64,000 nucleotides of DNA from JBEKYD01 sp049511335 (GTDB lineage Bacteria; Acidobacteriota; Terriglobia; Bryobacterales; Bryobacteraceae). Both the position numbers and the translations under genes were made by a program. The notes under the pieces were generated by a model. That model saw nothing but the letters and a program-made list of their open reading frames with translations. It ran no database searches and was not told the origin of the DNA. This document shows, one piece after another, positions 1 through 8,810 of the stretch (position 1 is its first letter; each line of letters starts with the position of its first letter). The stretch lies in the NCBI GenBank assembly GCA_049511335.1, contig JBEKYD010000001.1, forward strand, positions 40,271 through 104,270, read 5' to 3'.

Positions 1-180
1 ACAGCCGGCAGGGTGAACCTGAAGTTCACCGCCGGAGCCAGCGCCATCACCGTGCCCGCCGACGTTGACAGCGCACCCCCCAGTCCCGTGATCCTCGCCG
101 TCTTCGTGGTCTTCGTCGCGCTGGTTTTCAGCATAGCCGCTTACGTGCGCCGCCGGTGGCCGGAAGCGGCGGCCCCATGA
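1..180 (+). CDS. C-terminal end of a membrane-anchored protein (cut by window start)
   Basis: The reading frame is open from the first base and stops at TGA 178-180, giving the last 59 residues of a protein. The visible part has a polar stretch followed by one strong hydrophobic helix (roughly residues 31-47 of the fragment) and a short Arg-rich tail, VRRRW, which suggests a C-terminal membrane anchor with its tail in the cytoplasm. The stop codon overlaps the ATG of the next gene as ATGA, so the two are probably translationally coupled and may work together in electron transfer. The missing N-terminal part prevents naming a family. Confidence is for the gene being real, not for its function. 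Confidence 0.6.
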   Translation, partial: TAGRVNLKFTAGASAITVPADVDSAPPSPVILAVFVVFVALVFSIAAYVRRRWPEAAAP

Positions 181-1289
181 ATCTATTGAGCATTCCGTGG
201 ATCAGGGCCGCGCTGCGCAGCCGTTTCTACCCCACGGCTTTTCAATGGACCACGGCAGCGGCGTTCGTTCTGGTTCTCTGGGCGGCGCTCTTCGGAACGA
301 ACAACGCCGGTCAGAATTTCGGGATGGCATTGGCCTGGACCGTCTGGTGGCCGCTGCTGCCGCTCTCTTTCGTTTTCGTCGGACGCTTCTGGTGCGCTGT
401 TTGCCCCCTGGCTTGGCTTTCCGACCAGGTCCAGCGTGCAGTGGGAGTGCGGCTCTCCGCTCCGCGCGTCCTCGTGCGGTATGGCCCGTGGATCATAGCC
501 GCGCTGTTCATCATGATCACCTACCCCGACCAGACGTGGCAATTCGACGATGACGCGCGTAAGACTGGCTATCTGCTGCTGGCGTTGCTTTCCGTGGTGA
601 TCTTCTTCGGGGCGTTTTTTGAGCGGCGGACGTTTTGCCGGTATGCCTGTTTCGTCGGGGCATTTGCCTCCAATTACAGCCGGGCCGGCGTGGTGGAACT
701 CCGCGCCGAGCCGGGGCGCTGCCGTCATTGCCGTACCTCCGACTGCAGCCGCGGAACGGCCTCGATGCAGGGCTGCCCGGTCTTCCTTTTCGCTCCGGCC
801 GTTGAGGACTCCGGTACGTGCCATCTTTGCGGGAACTGCGTAAAGAACTGCCCGCACGACGCGATCCGCATTTCGCCCCGCCTTCCCACGGCGGAGTTGT
901 GGAACGTCCGCCAGCCACGGCTGCCCGATGTCGCCCTGGTGATGATCGTGATGGGCATGGTCCTGATCGAGCGCGCCACAGCGCTCCGTCTGTGGAATCC
1001 GCTGGTGGAGCAGACGGGTACGCTACTGCATTTAGATTCCTATGCGTCGTATCCCCTAATCCACGGATTTCTCCTCACGATGTTTATGTTGGCGCCGCTA
1101 GCAGGCTTAGTGGTCGCCAGCCTCCTCTCGGAAGCGCTGCACGACAAGGTAAGCCTCGCGAAGGTATTCCAGAACTCCATGACCTTCGGTTACGCCATGA
1201 TTCCGCTGGCCCTTGCCAGCCACGTCGCACTCGTCTCGATCGCCTGTTGGAATGGTCCCGAAGCATTCCCTTTGCCTTCCTGGCGATGA
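177..1289 (+). CDS. NapH/NosR-like 4Fe-4S polyferredoxin membrane protein, apparently frameshifted near its 3' end
   Basis: The ATG at 177 overlaps the preceding TGA and is preferred over a start at 156 because of that ATGA coupling. The 370-residue product has several membrane helices, a FWCAVCP motif near residue 70, a CRYACFVGAF motif, a second cysteine set (CRHC...C...GCPV) and a full ferredoxin motif CHLCGNCVKNCP near residue 225. This matches the NapH/NosR/CcoG group, membrane proteins that pass electrons through iron-sulfur clusters. The frame ends abruptly with PLPSWR at 1289, while an overlapping frame continues with a plausible membrane tail to 1507. Full length would be about 443 residues. 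The exact electron acceptor cannot be told from this window. Confidence 0.75.
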   Translation: MNLLSIPWIRAALRSRFYPTAFQWTTAAAFVLVLWAALFGTNNAGQNFGMALAWTVWWPLLPLSFVFVGRFWCAVCPLAWLSDQVQRAVGVRLSAPRVLVRYGPWIIAALFIMITYPDQTWQFDDDARKTGYLLLALLSVVIFFGAFFERRTFCRYACFVGAFASNYSRAGVVELRAEPGRCRHCRTSDCSRGTASMQGCPVFLFAPAVEDSGTCHLCGNCVKNCPHDAIRISPRLPTAELWNVRQPRLPDVALVMIVMGMVLIERATALRLWNPLVEQTGTLLHLDSYASYPLIHGFLLTMFMLAPLAGLVVASLLSEALHDKVSLAKVFQNSMTFGYAMIPLALASHVALVSIACWNGPEAFPLPSWR

Positions 1290-1507
1290 TGGACCGGTTT
1301 CCCGCCGAGAACCATGCGGCTTGGCTGCCCAACCCGACGGTTAGCCGAATTGAGATAGTGGTGCTGGCCCTGGGAATTGCCGGCTCATGGTATTCCGCTT
1401 GGCGCGTCGCTAGGCGGCGCGCGCGCCGGAGACCGCTGGCCGCCTGCCTGCCGCACGCGTTGCTGCTGCTGGGCGTGCTGGCTGCCAACCTTACCAACCA
1501 ACGATGA
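1226..1507 (+). pseudogene. Out-of-frame C-terminal tail of the 4Fe-4S membrane protein
   Basis: In the -1 frame relative to the gene above, the translation runs through LLEWSRSIPFAFLAMMDRFP, then a membrane helix around IEIVVLALGIAGSW, an Arg-rich loop and a final helix LLLLGVLAANL before the stop at 1507. Helix pattern and loop charge look like the natural C-terminus of the preceding polyferredoxin. The shift point lies somewhere between about 1220 and 1265. It has no start codon or ribosome site of its own, so it is not a separate gene. A sequencing error would give the same picture as a true mutation. Confidence 0.6.
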
Positions 1508-1510
1508 TCT

Positions 1511-1645
1511 TCATTTCTTCACGGCGCGCGGATGCGGCTTCTTCGCCTTCACGGCTTCCGCCCGTTTCAACGCCAGCGCTTCTTGGTGGCTGCGACGATA
1601 GCCTTCCTGCCAGCGGCGGAGAGCACCCGCTTCGGCTTCGGAACC
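1511..1645 (-). pseudogene. Remnant of a small Lys/Arg-rich protein gene, frameshifted
   Basis: On the minus strand one frame reads PKPKRVLSAAGRKAIVAATK and then KRWR before a stop at 1567. This resembles the small basic LSxAGRxAIxxAxxxRW proteins common in Acidobacteriota. The natural Lys/Ala-rich continuation, ALKRAEAVKAKKPHPRAVKK, is found in another frame that stops at 1511. Together they suggest one short basic, possibly DNA-binding, protein broken by a frameshift near 1580. No clear start or ribosome site is visible upstream. The family resemblance is from memory and the segment is short, so confidence is modest. Confidence 0.4.
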
Positions 1646-2039
1646 TCGGACCAAATTCCCGAACGGCAGAGATAGATGGTGGTACACTTAGTCCGGGAGG
1701 TCCCAGCGCACGGCCGACCGGAAGTCTGACGCGTGGCTAACGTCCCCGACGGGATTGCCATAGATCCTCAGACCTGCAGAATGTGTTGGCCACCGCTCCT
1801 GCGACCTCCCCGCGCACCCACGCAAAAGCAACTCGACGCTACTTCTTCCCACTCGGGTCCAGAATGCGAGCACCGCGCTCGGCTGGCCGGATAGCTAGCA
1901 ATTTGCCGACGTACTGGCGCCCGCTGCGCGCTGGGACCGGAATTCCACCAAGCGTTGGAAGACGCGGGCGTTGGAAAGGCGGGCGGCCCAGGCCCGCCTA
2001 ATTAGCGTTATCATGGCCAAAGCCGGAGGCAGAACTGCA
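1646..2039. other. Intergenic stretch without a supported gene
   Basis: Short open frames occur on both strands, but none has a ribosome site, a signal peptide or recognisable motifs. The last 20 bases hold the GGAGG ribosome site of the aminotransferase gene starting at 2040. Confidence 0.5.
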
Positions 2040-3158
2040 ATGTCTACTCGCAGGAGATTCTTCGCACAGATGAGCGCCGCCGTGGCCGCGGCCCGCGTGC
2101 TTCCAGAGGCGGCCTATGCGCAACGCGCCGCCGTCAAGGGCGTCGGCCTCGCCAAAGACATGGTATGGCTCAACGCCAACGAAAACGCGGCCGGTCCGCC
2201 GCCGTGCTCGCTGGACGCCATGCGCGCCGTGATGGCATCGAGCGGCCGTTACCACTACAACGAATTCGGCGACATCTATGCCGTCATGGCCAAGGCCGAA
2301 GGACTCACACCGGAGCAGATCGTCGTCGGTTCCGGATCGAGCGAAGTGCTGCACACCGCGGTCGATCTTTTCACTTCCCCCACGCGGCCGCTGATCGGCG
2401 TGAACCCGGCTTACGAAGGGCCTCGCGATGTCGCCCGCAACCTGGGTCGTCCCGTGATTTTGACCAAGCTGCTCAATGACTACACTGCCGATGTCCACAA
2501 GATGGCCGAAGAGGCGGATCGAGCGCACGGCGGGCTCATCTACTTCTGCAATCCCAACAACCCTACCTCCACCGTCACCAGCGCCCAGGATGTCGATTGG
2601 CTGGTCAACAACCTGCCCGCCAATACCACCCTGCTGGTGGATGAAGCCTACATCCACTTCGTGGAACGGCCCGACGTGAAGAGCGCCCTGCTTTACGTAC
2701 AACAGGGCAAGAACGTCATCGTGACGCGCACGTTTTCCAAGATTTATGGCATGGCCGGGCTGCGGGTCGGTTTCGCCGCGGCTCGGCCCGACCTCGCCGA
2801 ACAGATGGCGCGCCTGGCGCTCAACGTGATCTCGATTGTGAGTGCGCGCGCCGTGGTGGCCGCTCTGGCCGACCGCGACAACATTCTGCGCGAGCGCAAG
2901 GCTGCGCTAGTCAAGACTCGCCGCGAGTTGACCGCATGGCTGCGCGAACGGGAGGTGAGGTTCATCGAGCCGAATGCCAACTTCGTTATGATTGACGTGG
3001 GCCGCAACGCGCGCGAATTCATCACCACCATGCCCACCATGGGAGTGGCGCCCGGACGCCCCTTCCCGCCGCTCGACAACATGCTTCGCGTCAGCATCGG
3101 CACGGATGCGGATATGACGAAGTTCCGCGAAGTTTTCTGGAAGGTCTACAAGGGCTAA
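2040..3158 (+). CDS. Tat-signal PLP aminotransferase, HisC-like fold type I
   Basis: The start at 2040 has GGAGG ten bases upstream and gives 372 residues beginning with a twin-arginine signal (TRRRFFAQMS, then an Ala-rich region ending AYA). The mature part is a class I/II aminotransferase of the histidinol-phosphate aminotransferase type: LNANENAAGPP near the start, YFCNPNNPT, LVDEAYIHF, and the PLP-binding lysine in TFSKIYGMAGLRVG near residue 234. HisC itself is a cytosolic enzyme of histidine synthesis. The export signal and the lack of any his gene nearby argue against that role, so the substrate is unknown. PLP would have to be bound before Tat export. Confidence 0.85.
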   Translation: MSTRRRFFAQMSAAVAAARVLPEAAYAQRAAVKGVGLAKDMVWLNANENAAGPPPCSLDAMRAVMASSGRYHYNEFGDIYAVMAKAEGLTPEQIVVGSGSSEVLHTAVDLFTSPTRPLIGVNPAYEGPRDVARNLGRPVILTKLLNDYTADVHKMAEEADRAHGGLIYFCNPNNPTSTVTSAQDVDWLVNNLPANTTLLVDEAYIHFVERPDVKSALLYVQQGKNVIVTRTFSKIYGMAGLRVGFAAARPDLAEQMARLALNVISIVSARAVVAALADRDNILRERKAALVKTRRELTAWLREREVRFIEPNANFVMIDVGRNAREFITTMPTMGVAPGRPFPPLDNMLRVSIGTDADMTKFREVFWKVYKG

Positions 3159-3395
3159 ACGGGCCCGTCAGCCGACAGAACACTACCGATATCTGAACGA
3201 CTTTTGTGCTCATACCGTCCTCTCGTTGCCCGGTGGGCCAGTCAGGAATCGCCGTGCTGCCGGAGGAAGAATGGCGGAAACCGGTGCCCGAGTTGCGGGG
3301 CGGCGAGGACACGATCCCAGGGATTGGAGGTAGACCGGTCCGCGTGCTGGACGCCTTCTTCTTCTCCGAGGAAGGGTAGCGGAAGCGTCTATTTC

Positions 3396-4567
3396 TCAGC
3401 TCCCATAAATGGACTCTCGTTCCGATTGTGGTGTCTTGCCCGTGATGAGCGGGGCGCCGATCTCCCGCGCGATGCCCTCGACCTGGGCCAGATACCCGCC
3501 CATGATGAGGATGCGCCCCTCGGGGTAGCCGGCGAGGAGAGCGCGCAAGCGGACCATCTTCGCCGGATTCTCGGCGGCGATGCGGAACTGCGCCCTTCTC
3601 TCCGCAAGGGCGTACTCCATCCGCCGCTCGGCGCTCATCGGCACGCGCTCCTCCACGCAGGTGGCGGCCGCGATCCACGCTTGCCGCTCCAAGTCTTTCC
3701 ATGGGACGTCGAAGCGCTTTGGCCCGATAAGCGCGAACACGTCTCCTTCCCGGCCGTCTTCCCGCACCAGGGTTGCGGTCAGGCCCAGCCGGCGGCGGGC
3801 CTGGAGGTCCGCGGTGGCGCGAAACACGGGAGCCGGCAGCAGGTGCACCTCATCGTAGACGATCAGTCCCCAGGAACGCGCCCGGAACAGATCGAGGTGC
3901 GGGAATTCGCCTTCGCGGTTCGCGCGCCAGGTGAGGATCTGGTACGTCGTCAGGGTCACCGGCCCGGTGTTCTTCCGCTCGCCGGTGTATTCGGCGATGT
4001 CGCCGGGTTGAAGGGTCGTCTTGTCGAGGAGTTCGCGCCGCCACTGCTGGACCGCCGTCAGGCTGGTGGTGAGCACCAGGGCGGTCTGCCCGACAAGTTT
4101 CATCGCAGCCATGCCGACGATGGTTTTGCCGGCGCCGCACGGAAGAACCACTACGCCGCTGCCGCCACGGTCGGATCCCGCCTGGTAGAAAGCCTCGGCC
4201 GCTTGCCGCTGGTAGTCGCGAACCGCGAACCCGGCGCCTTCTCGAAGCGCGATCGGAAACGGCTCCCCGGCCACGTAACCCGCCAGGTCCTCGGCGGGTT
4301 GGCGCGAAATCGTCCGGCGCTGAAGGTGGCCGACGGCGAATGGACGACCTCGGCCACGGCAGCGCGCTGTAATTCATCCAAGCCTTCCCAAACCGCGCGT
4401 AAACCCTCCCCTTCGAGGTGGCGGACGATCACATTGGCGATGTCCAGCTTCCTGGTTGGCACTTTCTCCCCGGTCAGCGCGGCGAGCTTCCGGAGTTCAT
4501 CCGATGTCATGGATTCGAATGCCAACTCGATCCCACGCATGGTTTCATCGTCAAGGTATAGTTTCAT
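3396..4567 (-). pseudogene. Decayed XPB-type DNA helicase gene (frameshift or internal deletion, and truncated C-terminus)
   Basis: From the ATG at 4567 a first frame gives about 89 residues (MKLYLDDETMRGIELAFESM onward) resembling the N-terminal region of bacterial XPB/Ssl2-like helicase proteins. A second frame, open from about 4320, then gives AEDLAGYVAGEPFPI, motif I PCGAGKT, the XPB-type motif II YDEVHLLPAP, motif III LGLTATLVRED and the start of the second helicase domain. It stops at 3396 right after SERESIYG. Helicase motifs V and VI, which intact XPB proteins carry in the next 80 or so residues, are absent and not found downstream. The join of the two parts is out of frame and probably lacks sequence. 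The product should be inactive as a helicase. Confidence 0.75.
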
Positions 4568-4602
4568 GTCTTAAGGCGAAATCGCTCCTGTTTCTTCCTG
4601 CC

Positions 4603-4989
4603 ATTCTCCCACGCCATACCGCGAACCTCATCGACCAGGAAGCGGACACGCCGGCGTTTACCCGCTACCTCATGGACGGGATCGGAAAGCAAATCACGCT
4701 GGCGATTACACCGCAAGCGCTGGCGGGCGCATCTTCCGCGGAGGTAAACTTGAAAGTTACGGATGCCGCCGCTCCCACTCTCTACGGAATTGAATTCACC
4801 GCGGATCACGGCATTGTCTCTGTCTTGTCATCGGGCTGGGGTTTCAAATTTCGTCCATTTTCTTCCGCGGATCAACTGCGGACCTTACCCATTTCCAACT
4901 TTCATAAGAAGAAGATGATCGATTGTCTGGCTGGACCGCCGCCGGCGCGATGCGTTTTTCAGCTTAACGCTATGCCGCCGGAACACTAG
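4603..4989 (+). pseudogene. Possible fragment of a hypothetical protein gene
   Basis: Between about 4603 and 4785 the plus strand reads like a real protein piece (FTRYLMDGIGKQITLAITPQ, then ALAGASSAEVNLKVTDAAAP), similar in style to secreted or surface hypothetical proteins of Acidobacteriota. After about 4790 the frame stays open to 4989 but its composition looks random. No start codon with a ribosome site precedes it; the frame runs back over the start region of the decayed helicase gene. I read it as a leftover fragment. It is followed by about 75 bases that lead to the patatin gene. Confidence 0.35.
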
Positions 4990-5066
4990 CCGGCAATCAG
5001 GTTTTCGTAACGGATTCAAGGGCCATGTCGAACGCCGTCACGGTGAATTTTCCGGAGGGATAACCC

Positions 5067-8000
5067 ATGGAGCCGATTCTGGAGCTGGCAACCCGCATCA
5101 CGACTCACCTCTGGTTCTTGCACGATCTCTTTCCCGAGGAGCCATCTCTTCGAAGGTTGCTAACGGGACCCTGGCGCAAGAAGACCGAACCTAAGGACTA
5201 CGCGCGATTGCGCAATCTGCTCGATCTCGCGGACGTGAAAGTGGAGGCTGGCCTGTGGACGGCCGACGCCTGGCTGTGGCCCTACAGGAAGCCTCCCAAG
5301 CCAAAGAAGCCACTGTCGTTGCGCGAATGGTGGAGATGCCGCTCTTTACGGAAGGATCTTGAACAACTCAGGAAGGATTGGACCGGTCTTGCGAGGCACA
5401 AGAGAACGGCCCTTACCACGATAGAGGCTCGCGTCAAGGCTCTCCGCGATCACCCTCTCGATGAAGGACGCGAAGCTGAGGCATCGGCCGGACGCCAGTT
5501 CAGGACTCGCGAAGAACTCTTCGAATGGGTTGTCGAGGGGTTGCTCAGGATCGATGTGCTCAGCCGAGTGGAACTGGCGATGGCCTTCATGCCGGATCAC
5601 AAGTTTTTTGTCGAGGAGCAGATCACGCAATCCGCCGAAAGCGCAAGGAGACACCGCGCGCCGCGCGTCTGCCCCGGATTGCCGGAGGAACTACAAGGCG
5701 GGCGCCTGCGGCAGAGCAGTCGGTACGATATGGCGATGGAGTGGCGGACACTCCTCGATGAGGCCAACACCCTTCAGCGATTCAAACTCCTGCTTGAGCC
5801 TACGGAGTTTCGCGAACTGTGCTTGGTTCTGAGCGTCCCCGTTCCATTTTCGATGGTGCTGCGCGACGAGCTGAACGAAATTGCGCGTTCGCGTACGACG
5901 CGCCTGAGTGACACAGAGCCGAGCGGCATAGACGGAGAGAATCGACTCGCTACGGGGGTCTTCGGGCCGAAATACACCCCCGAACGCCAGGCATTCCGCT
6001 CTCGTCTATTCGGTCTTGCGTTTTCGGGCGGCGGAATTCGCAGCGCCACATTCGCGCTCGGCTTGTTGCAATCGATGGCGGACCGCAACATCTTGCCGCA
6101 GGTCGATGTCCTGTCCACGGTCTCGGGCGGCGGATACATCGGAAGCTGGCTGATTTCCTGGATCAAACGAAAAGGCGGCGTGGCTTCGGTACAACAATCG
6201 ATGTCGGGCAACGCGACTCCGAAGCCCTGCGCCAGCGCATCTACCGTGGCGCCCCAGCGTCCCGCGCCCGATCCTTACGGCCAGGTCAGCCGCAATGCCG
6301 ATCCGGAAAGCGATCACGTGCGGCCGGTTCGCCTGCTGCGCCATTATGCCAGCTACCTTGCGCCGCGAAACGGCCTGTTCGAGGCCGACACGTGGACCAT
6401 TGGCGCCACATGGCTGCGCAATACCTTGCTCAATCTTCTGATCCTGACGGCGTTCTTGGGAGCGCTGATTCTGCTGCCGCGCATTGCCGCCTATTTGCTG
6501 GTGCGCCAACTGTTCTTGACGGACACGGGGCACACGCCGGCTCTGTCGTGGCGTATGTTCGCGTTAGCAAGCGGCTTCGTATTGGCTGCCTGTTGGGTTA
6601 TCGGAGCGCGCGATCTATCCAAATTCGGCCCCTCGCTGAAATCGCGAAAAGCGGGCGGCGCGGTGGCGCGGGGCGACAGCGACGCCGGGGTCGCGCTCAC
6701 GCTGGGGCTAGCATTGATTGGGACCTTTTTTGAAATCGCGTTTTTCTGGTACGCGCAGCCCGCCGGCATCGATTGCCGGAGAGGCGGCGAAGCATGGGCG
6801 GTGACGGTTCTATTGGCGTGCGTCGTCCTCGGATTCTTCCGCAACCCGTGGGCGGTCAAAGGATGGAAGTGGTGGAAAATCGCCGTCTCGCTTCTCGCGG
6901 GCGCCACGGGCGGCGCGCTTGCCGCCGGCGTTTATTACATCGTCAAAAGCTATGCCAACGATACGGAACGCGGCGTCTGGTTCGCGGCTAGCATCGGCCT
7001 GCCGCTGGCGCTCGCTGCAAACGGCTTGACTGTGGTCCTCTTCGTCGGCCTGATGGGAAATCTCTTATCGGACGAACAGCGCGAATGGTGGGGCCGCATG
7101 GGCGCGCTGCTCTGCATCGCCATTGCGGCCTGGCTCATTGTCTGCGGCGTGTGTTTCTTCGCGCCTTTGGGTATTGCGCAGCTCGGCATCGCGGCGGCGG
7201 GCGCGGGCGGCGCGTGGGCGTTGATTACCGGATGGGGCACGAAGCTCGCGTTCAGCCCGAAATCGGGCCGCGACGGCGCCGCCGCGCCGGATTGGAAGAC
7301 CGCTCTGGGGCTGGCGGTGGCGCCGCCGGTATTTGTGCTCGGGCTTTTGTGTCTCGCCTCTTTCGGCGCCTTTCTGTTAGTGGATTGGGCGATGACACTG
7401 TATCCCCAGGCCGCCTATGCGCCCGTCTCTCCGGACCTTCTGCGCGCCAGTTCGGCGCCCTCCGCGCGATGGATCGTCAATCACTATTGGCCGCTCCTCT
7501 ACGCCGGCTCTTACATTCCGCTCGTTCTGATCTTGGCTCTTGCCGCCGTGTCCCTGCTGCTCGCCTGGCGCGTGGATATTAACCAATTCTCCATGCACAA
7601 CTTCTACAAGAACCGGCTGGTGCGCTGCTACTTAGGCGCCTCGCGCGCACGCCGGCATCGGGCCGCGAACGCCTTCACGGGATTCGATCTCGAGGATGAC
7701 ATCCGGCTCGTGCGTTTCCAGCATGCCGATCGATCGCAGCCGGGAGACATGGCCTTGGATTGCCAGCCGGGCTATGCCGGTCCGTTTCCCATCCTCAATA
7801 CGGCGCTCAACGTAACTCAGGGCCAAGATCTCGGATTGCAAGAGAGGAAAGCGGAATCGTTCGTCTTCACGCCGCTGTGGTCGGGTTTCGATTTTTCGCG
7901 CAGGCAGGCAGCGGTTAGAAACACGCAGCTCGGCGAATATGGCTACCGGCAAACGAGAGAGTTCGGCGAACCCGAGAACCTCGGCGCCTCGTTGGGGACG

Positions 8001-8810
8001 GCGATGGCCATCTCAGGCGCGGCCTTCAATTCCAACATGGGCTTCCACACTACGCCCGCGCTGGCCTTTCTGCTGACGGTGTTCGGAGTCCGGCTCGGGT
8101 GGTGGGCCGGCAACCCGCGCTTTCCAACCTGGGAGTGTCCCTCGCCGCCATTGGGTATCGGACCATTGGCCCGCGAGCTGACCGCGAACACCACCACCGA
8201 TTCCGATTTCGTCTTACTGAGCGATGGCGGCCACTTCGAGAATATGGGTCTGTATGAGTTGGTGCGGAGGCGGTGCCGGTATGTCATCGTGGTGGATGCC
8301 GAGGAAGACGAGAAGTTCAAGCTCGAAGGCATAGGCGGCGCCATTCGCAAGTGCCGCATCGATTTCGGCGTGGTGATCGATTTGAACCTGGAGGTGCTGC
8401 AGCCGCTCGGAGATCCGGCCGTCAGCAAGCTGCACTATTCGCTCGCCAGCGTTCGTTATCCCGGCGAGGAGGAATGCGGTCGCTTGATCTACATCAAATC
8501 GTCGGTCACAGGCGATGAACCGGTGGATGTGGTCGAGTTCCGCAAGCGGCATCCCGAATTCCCCCACACGTCTACCGCCGACCAGTTTTTTGACGAATCG
8601 CACTTTGAAAGCTACCGGGCTCTGGGCCAGCATGTGGGCGGGGGAATCTTCCTCCATGATGTGAAGTCGGGGCCGATCGAAGCGGACGAACCGCTGGGAC
8701 AGCGAGTGGACGAGTTGTTCCGCGGCGTGGAGGGCGCCTGGAAGCTACGCCTGGCGGCGGTCGAAAAAGAGAAAAAGGGGGAAGGGAAGAGCGGTGATAA
8801 AAAAGCGTGA
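5067..8810 (+). CDS. Giant patatin-like phospholipase with a multi-helix membrane insertion
   Basis: ATG 5067 has GGAGGG seven bases upstream. The 1247-residue product begins with about 300 charged residues without a recognised domain. The patatin oxyanion loop FSGGGIRSATFALG (near 320) and nucleophile region STVSGGGYIGSW (Ser near 352) follow. The catalytic Asp motif SDGGHFENMGLYEL comes only near residue 1053. Between the two lie roughly ten hydrophobic helices from residue 450 to 840. Patatin proteins are acyl hydrolases using a Ser-Asp dyad, so this is probably a membrane-embedded lipid hydrolase. The tail is Lys-rich. The next gene overlaps its 3' end by 17 bases, which suggests one operon. 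Lipid substrate is unknown. Confidence 0.85.
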   Translation: MEPILELATRITTHLWFLHDLFPEEPSLRRLLTGPWRKKTEPKDYARLRNLLDLADVKVEAGLWTADAWLWPYRKPPKPKKPLSLREWWRCRSLRKDLEQLRKDWTGLARHKRTALTTIEARVKALRDHPLDEGREAEASAGRQFRTREELFEWVVEGLLRIDVLSRVELAMAFMPDHKFFVEEQITQSAESARRHRAPRVCPGLPEELQGGRLRQSSRYDMAMEWRTLLDEANTLQRFKLLLEPTEFRELCLVLSVPVPFSMVLRDELNEIARSRTTRLSDTEPSGIDGENRLATGVFGPKYTPERQAFRSRLFGLAFSGGGIRSATFALGLLQSMADRNILPQVDVLSTVSGGGYIGSWLISWIKRKGGVASVQQSMSGNATPKPCASASTVAPQRPAPDPYGQVSRNADPESDHVRPVRLLRHYASYLAPRNGLFEADTWTIGATWLRNTLLNLLILTAFLGALILLPRIAAYLLVRQLFLTDTGHTPALSWRMFALASGFVLAACWVIGARDLSKFGPSLKSRKAGGAVARGDSDAGVALTLGLALIGTFFEIAFFWYAQPAGIDCRRGGEAWAVTVLLACVVLGFFRNPWAVKGWKWWKIAVSLLAGATGGALAAGVYYIVKSYANDTERGVWFAASIGLPLALAANGLTVVLFVGLMGNLLSDEQREWWGRMGALLCIAIAAWLIVCGVCFFAPLGIAQLGIAAAGAGGAWALITGWGTKLAFSPKSGRDGAAAPDWKTALGLAVAPPVFVLGLLCLASFGAFLLVDWAMTLYPQAAYAPVSPDLLRASSAPSARWIVNHYWPLLYAGSYIPLVLILALAAVSLLLAWRVDINQFSMHNFYKNRLVRCYLGASRARRHRAANAFTGFDLEDDIRLVRFQHADRSQPGDMALDCQPGYAGPFPILNTALNVTQGQDLGLQERKAESFVFTPLWSGFDFSRRQAAVRNTQLGEYGYRQTREFGEPENLGASLGTAMAISGAAFNSNMGFHTTPALAFLLTVFGVRLGWWAGNPRFPTWECPSPPLGIGPLARELTANTTTDSDFVLLSDGGHFENMGLYELVRRRCRYVIVVDAEEDEKFKLEGIGGAIRKCRIDFGVVIDLNLEVLQPLGDPAVSKLHYSLASVRYPGEEECGRLIYIKSSVTGDEPVDVVEFRKRHPEFPHTSTADQFFDESHFESYRALGQHVGGGIFLHDVKSGPIEADEPLGQRVDELFRGVEGAWKLRLAAVEKEKKGEGKSGDKKA

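Noticed and set aside
3206..3379. Plus-strand 57-codon GTG frame with GIAVLPEEEWRKPVPELRGG
   Set aside because: Composition is protein-like but there is no ribosome site, no known motif and no neighbour logic; it may be another leftover of the decayed region.
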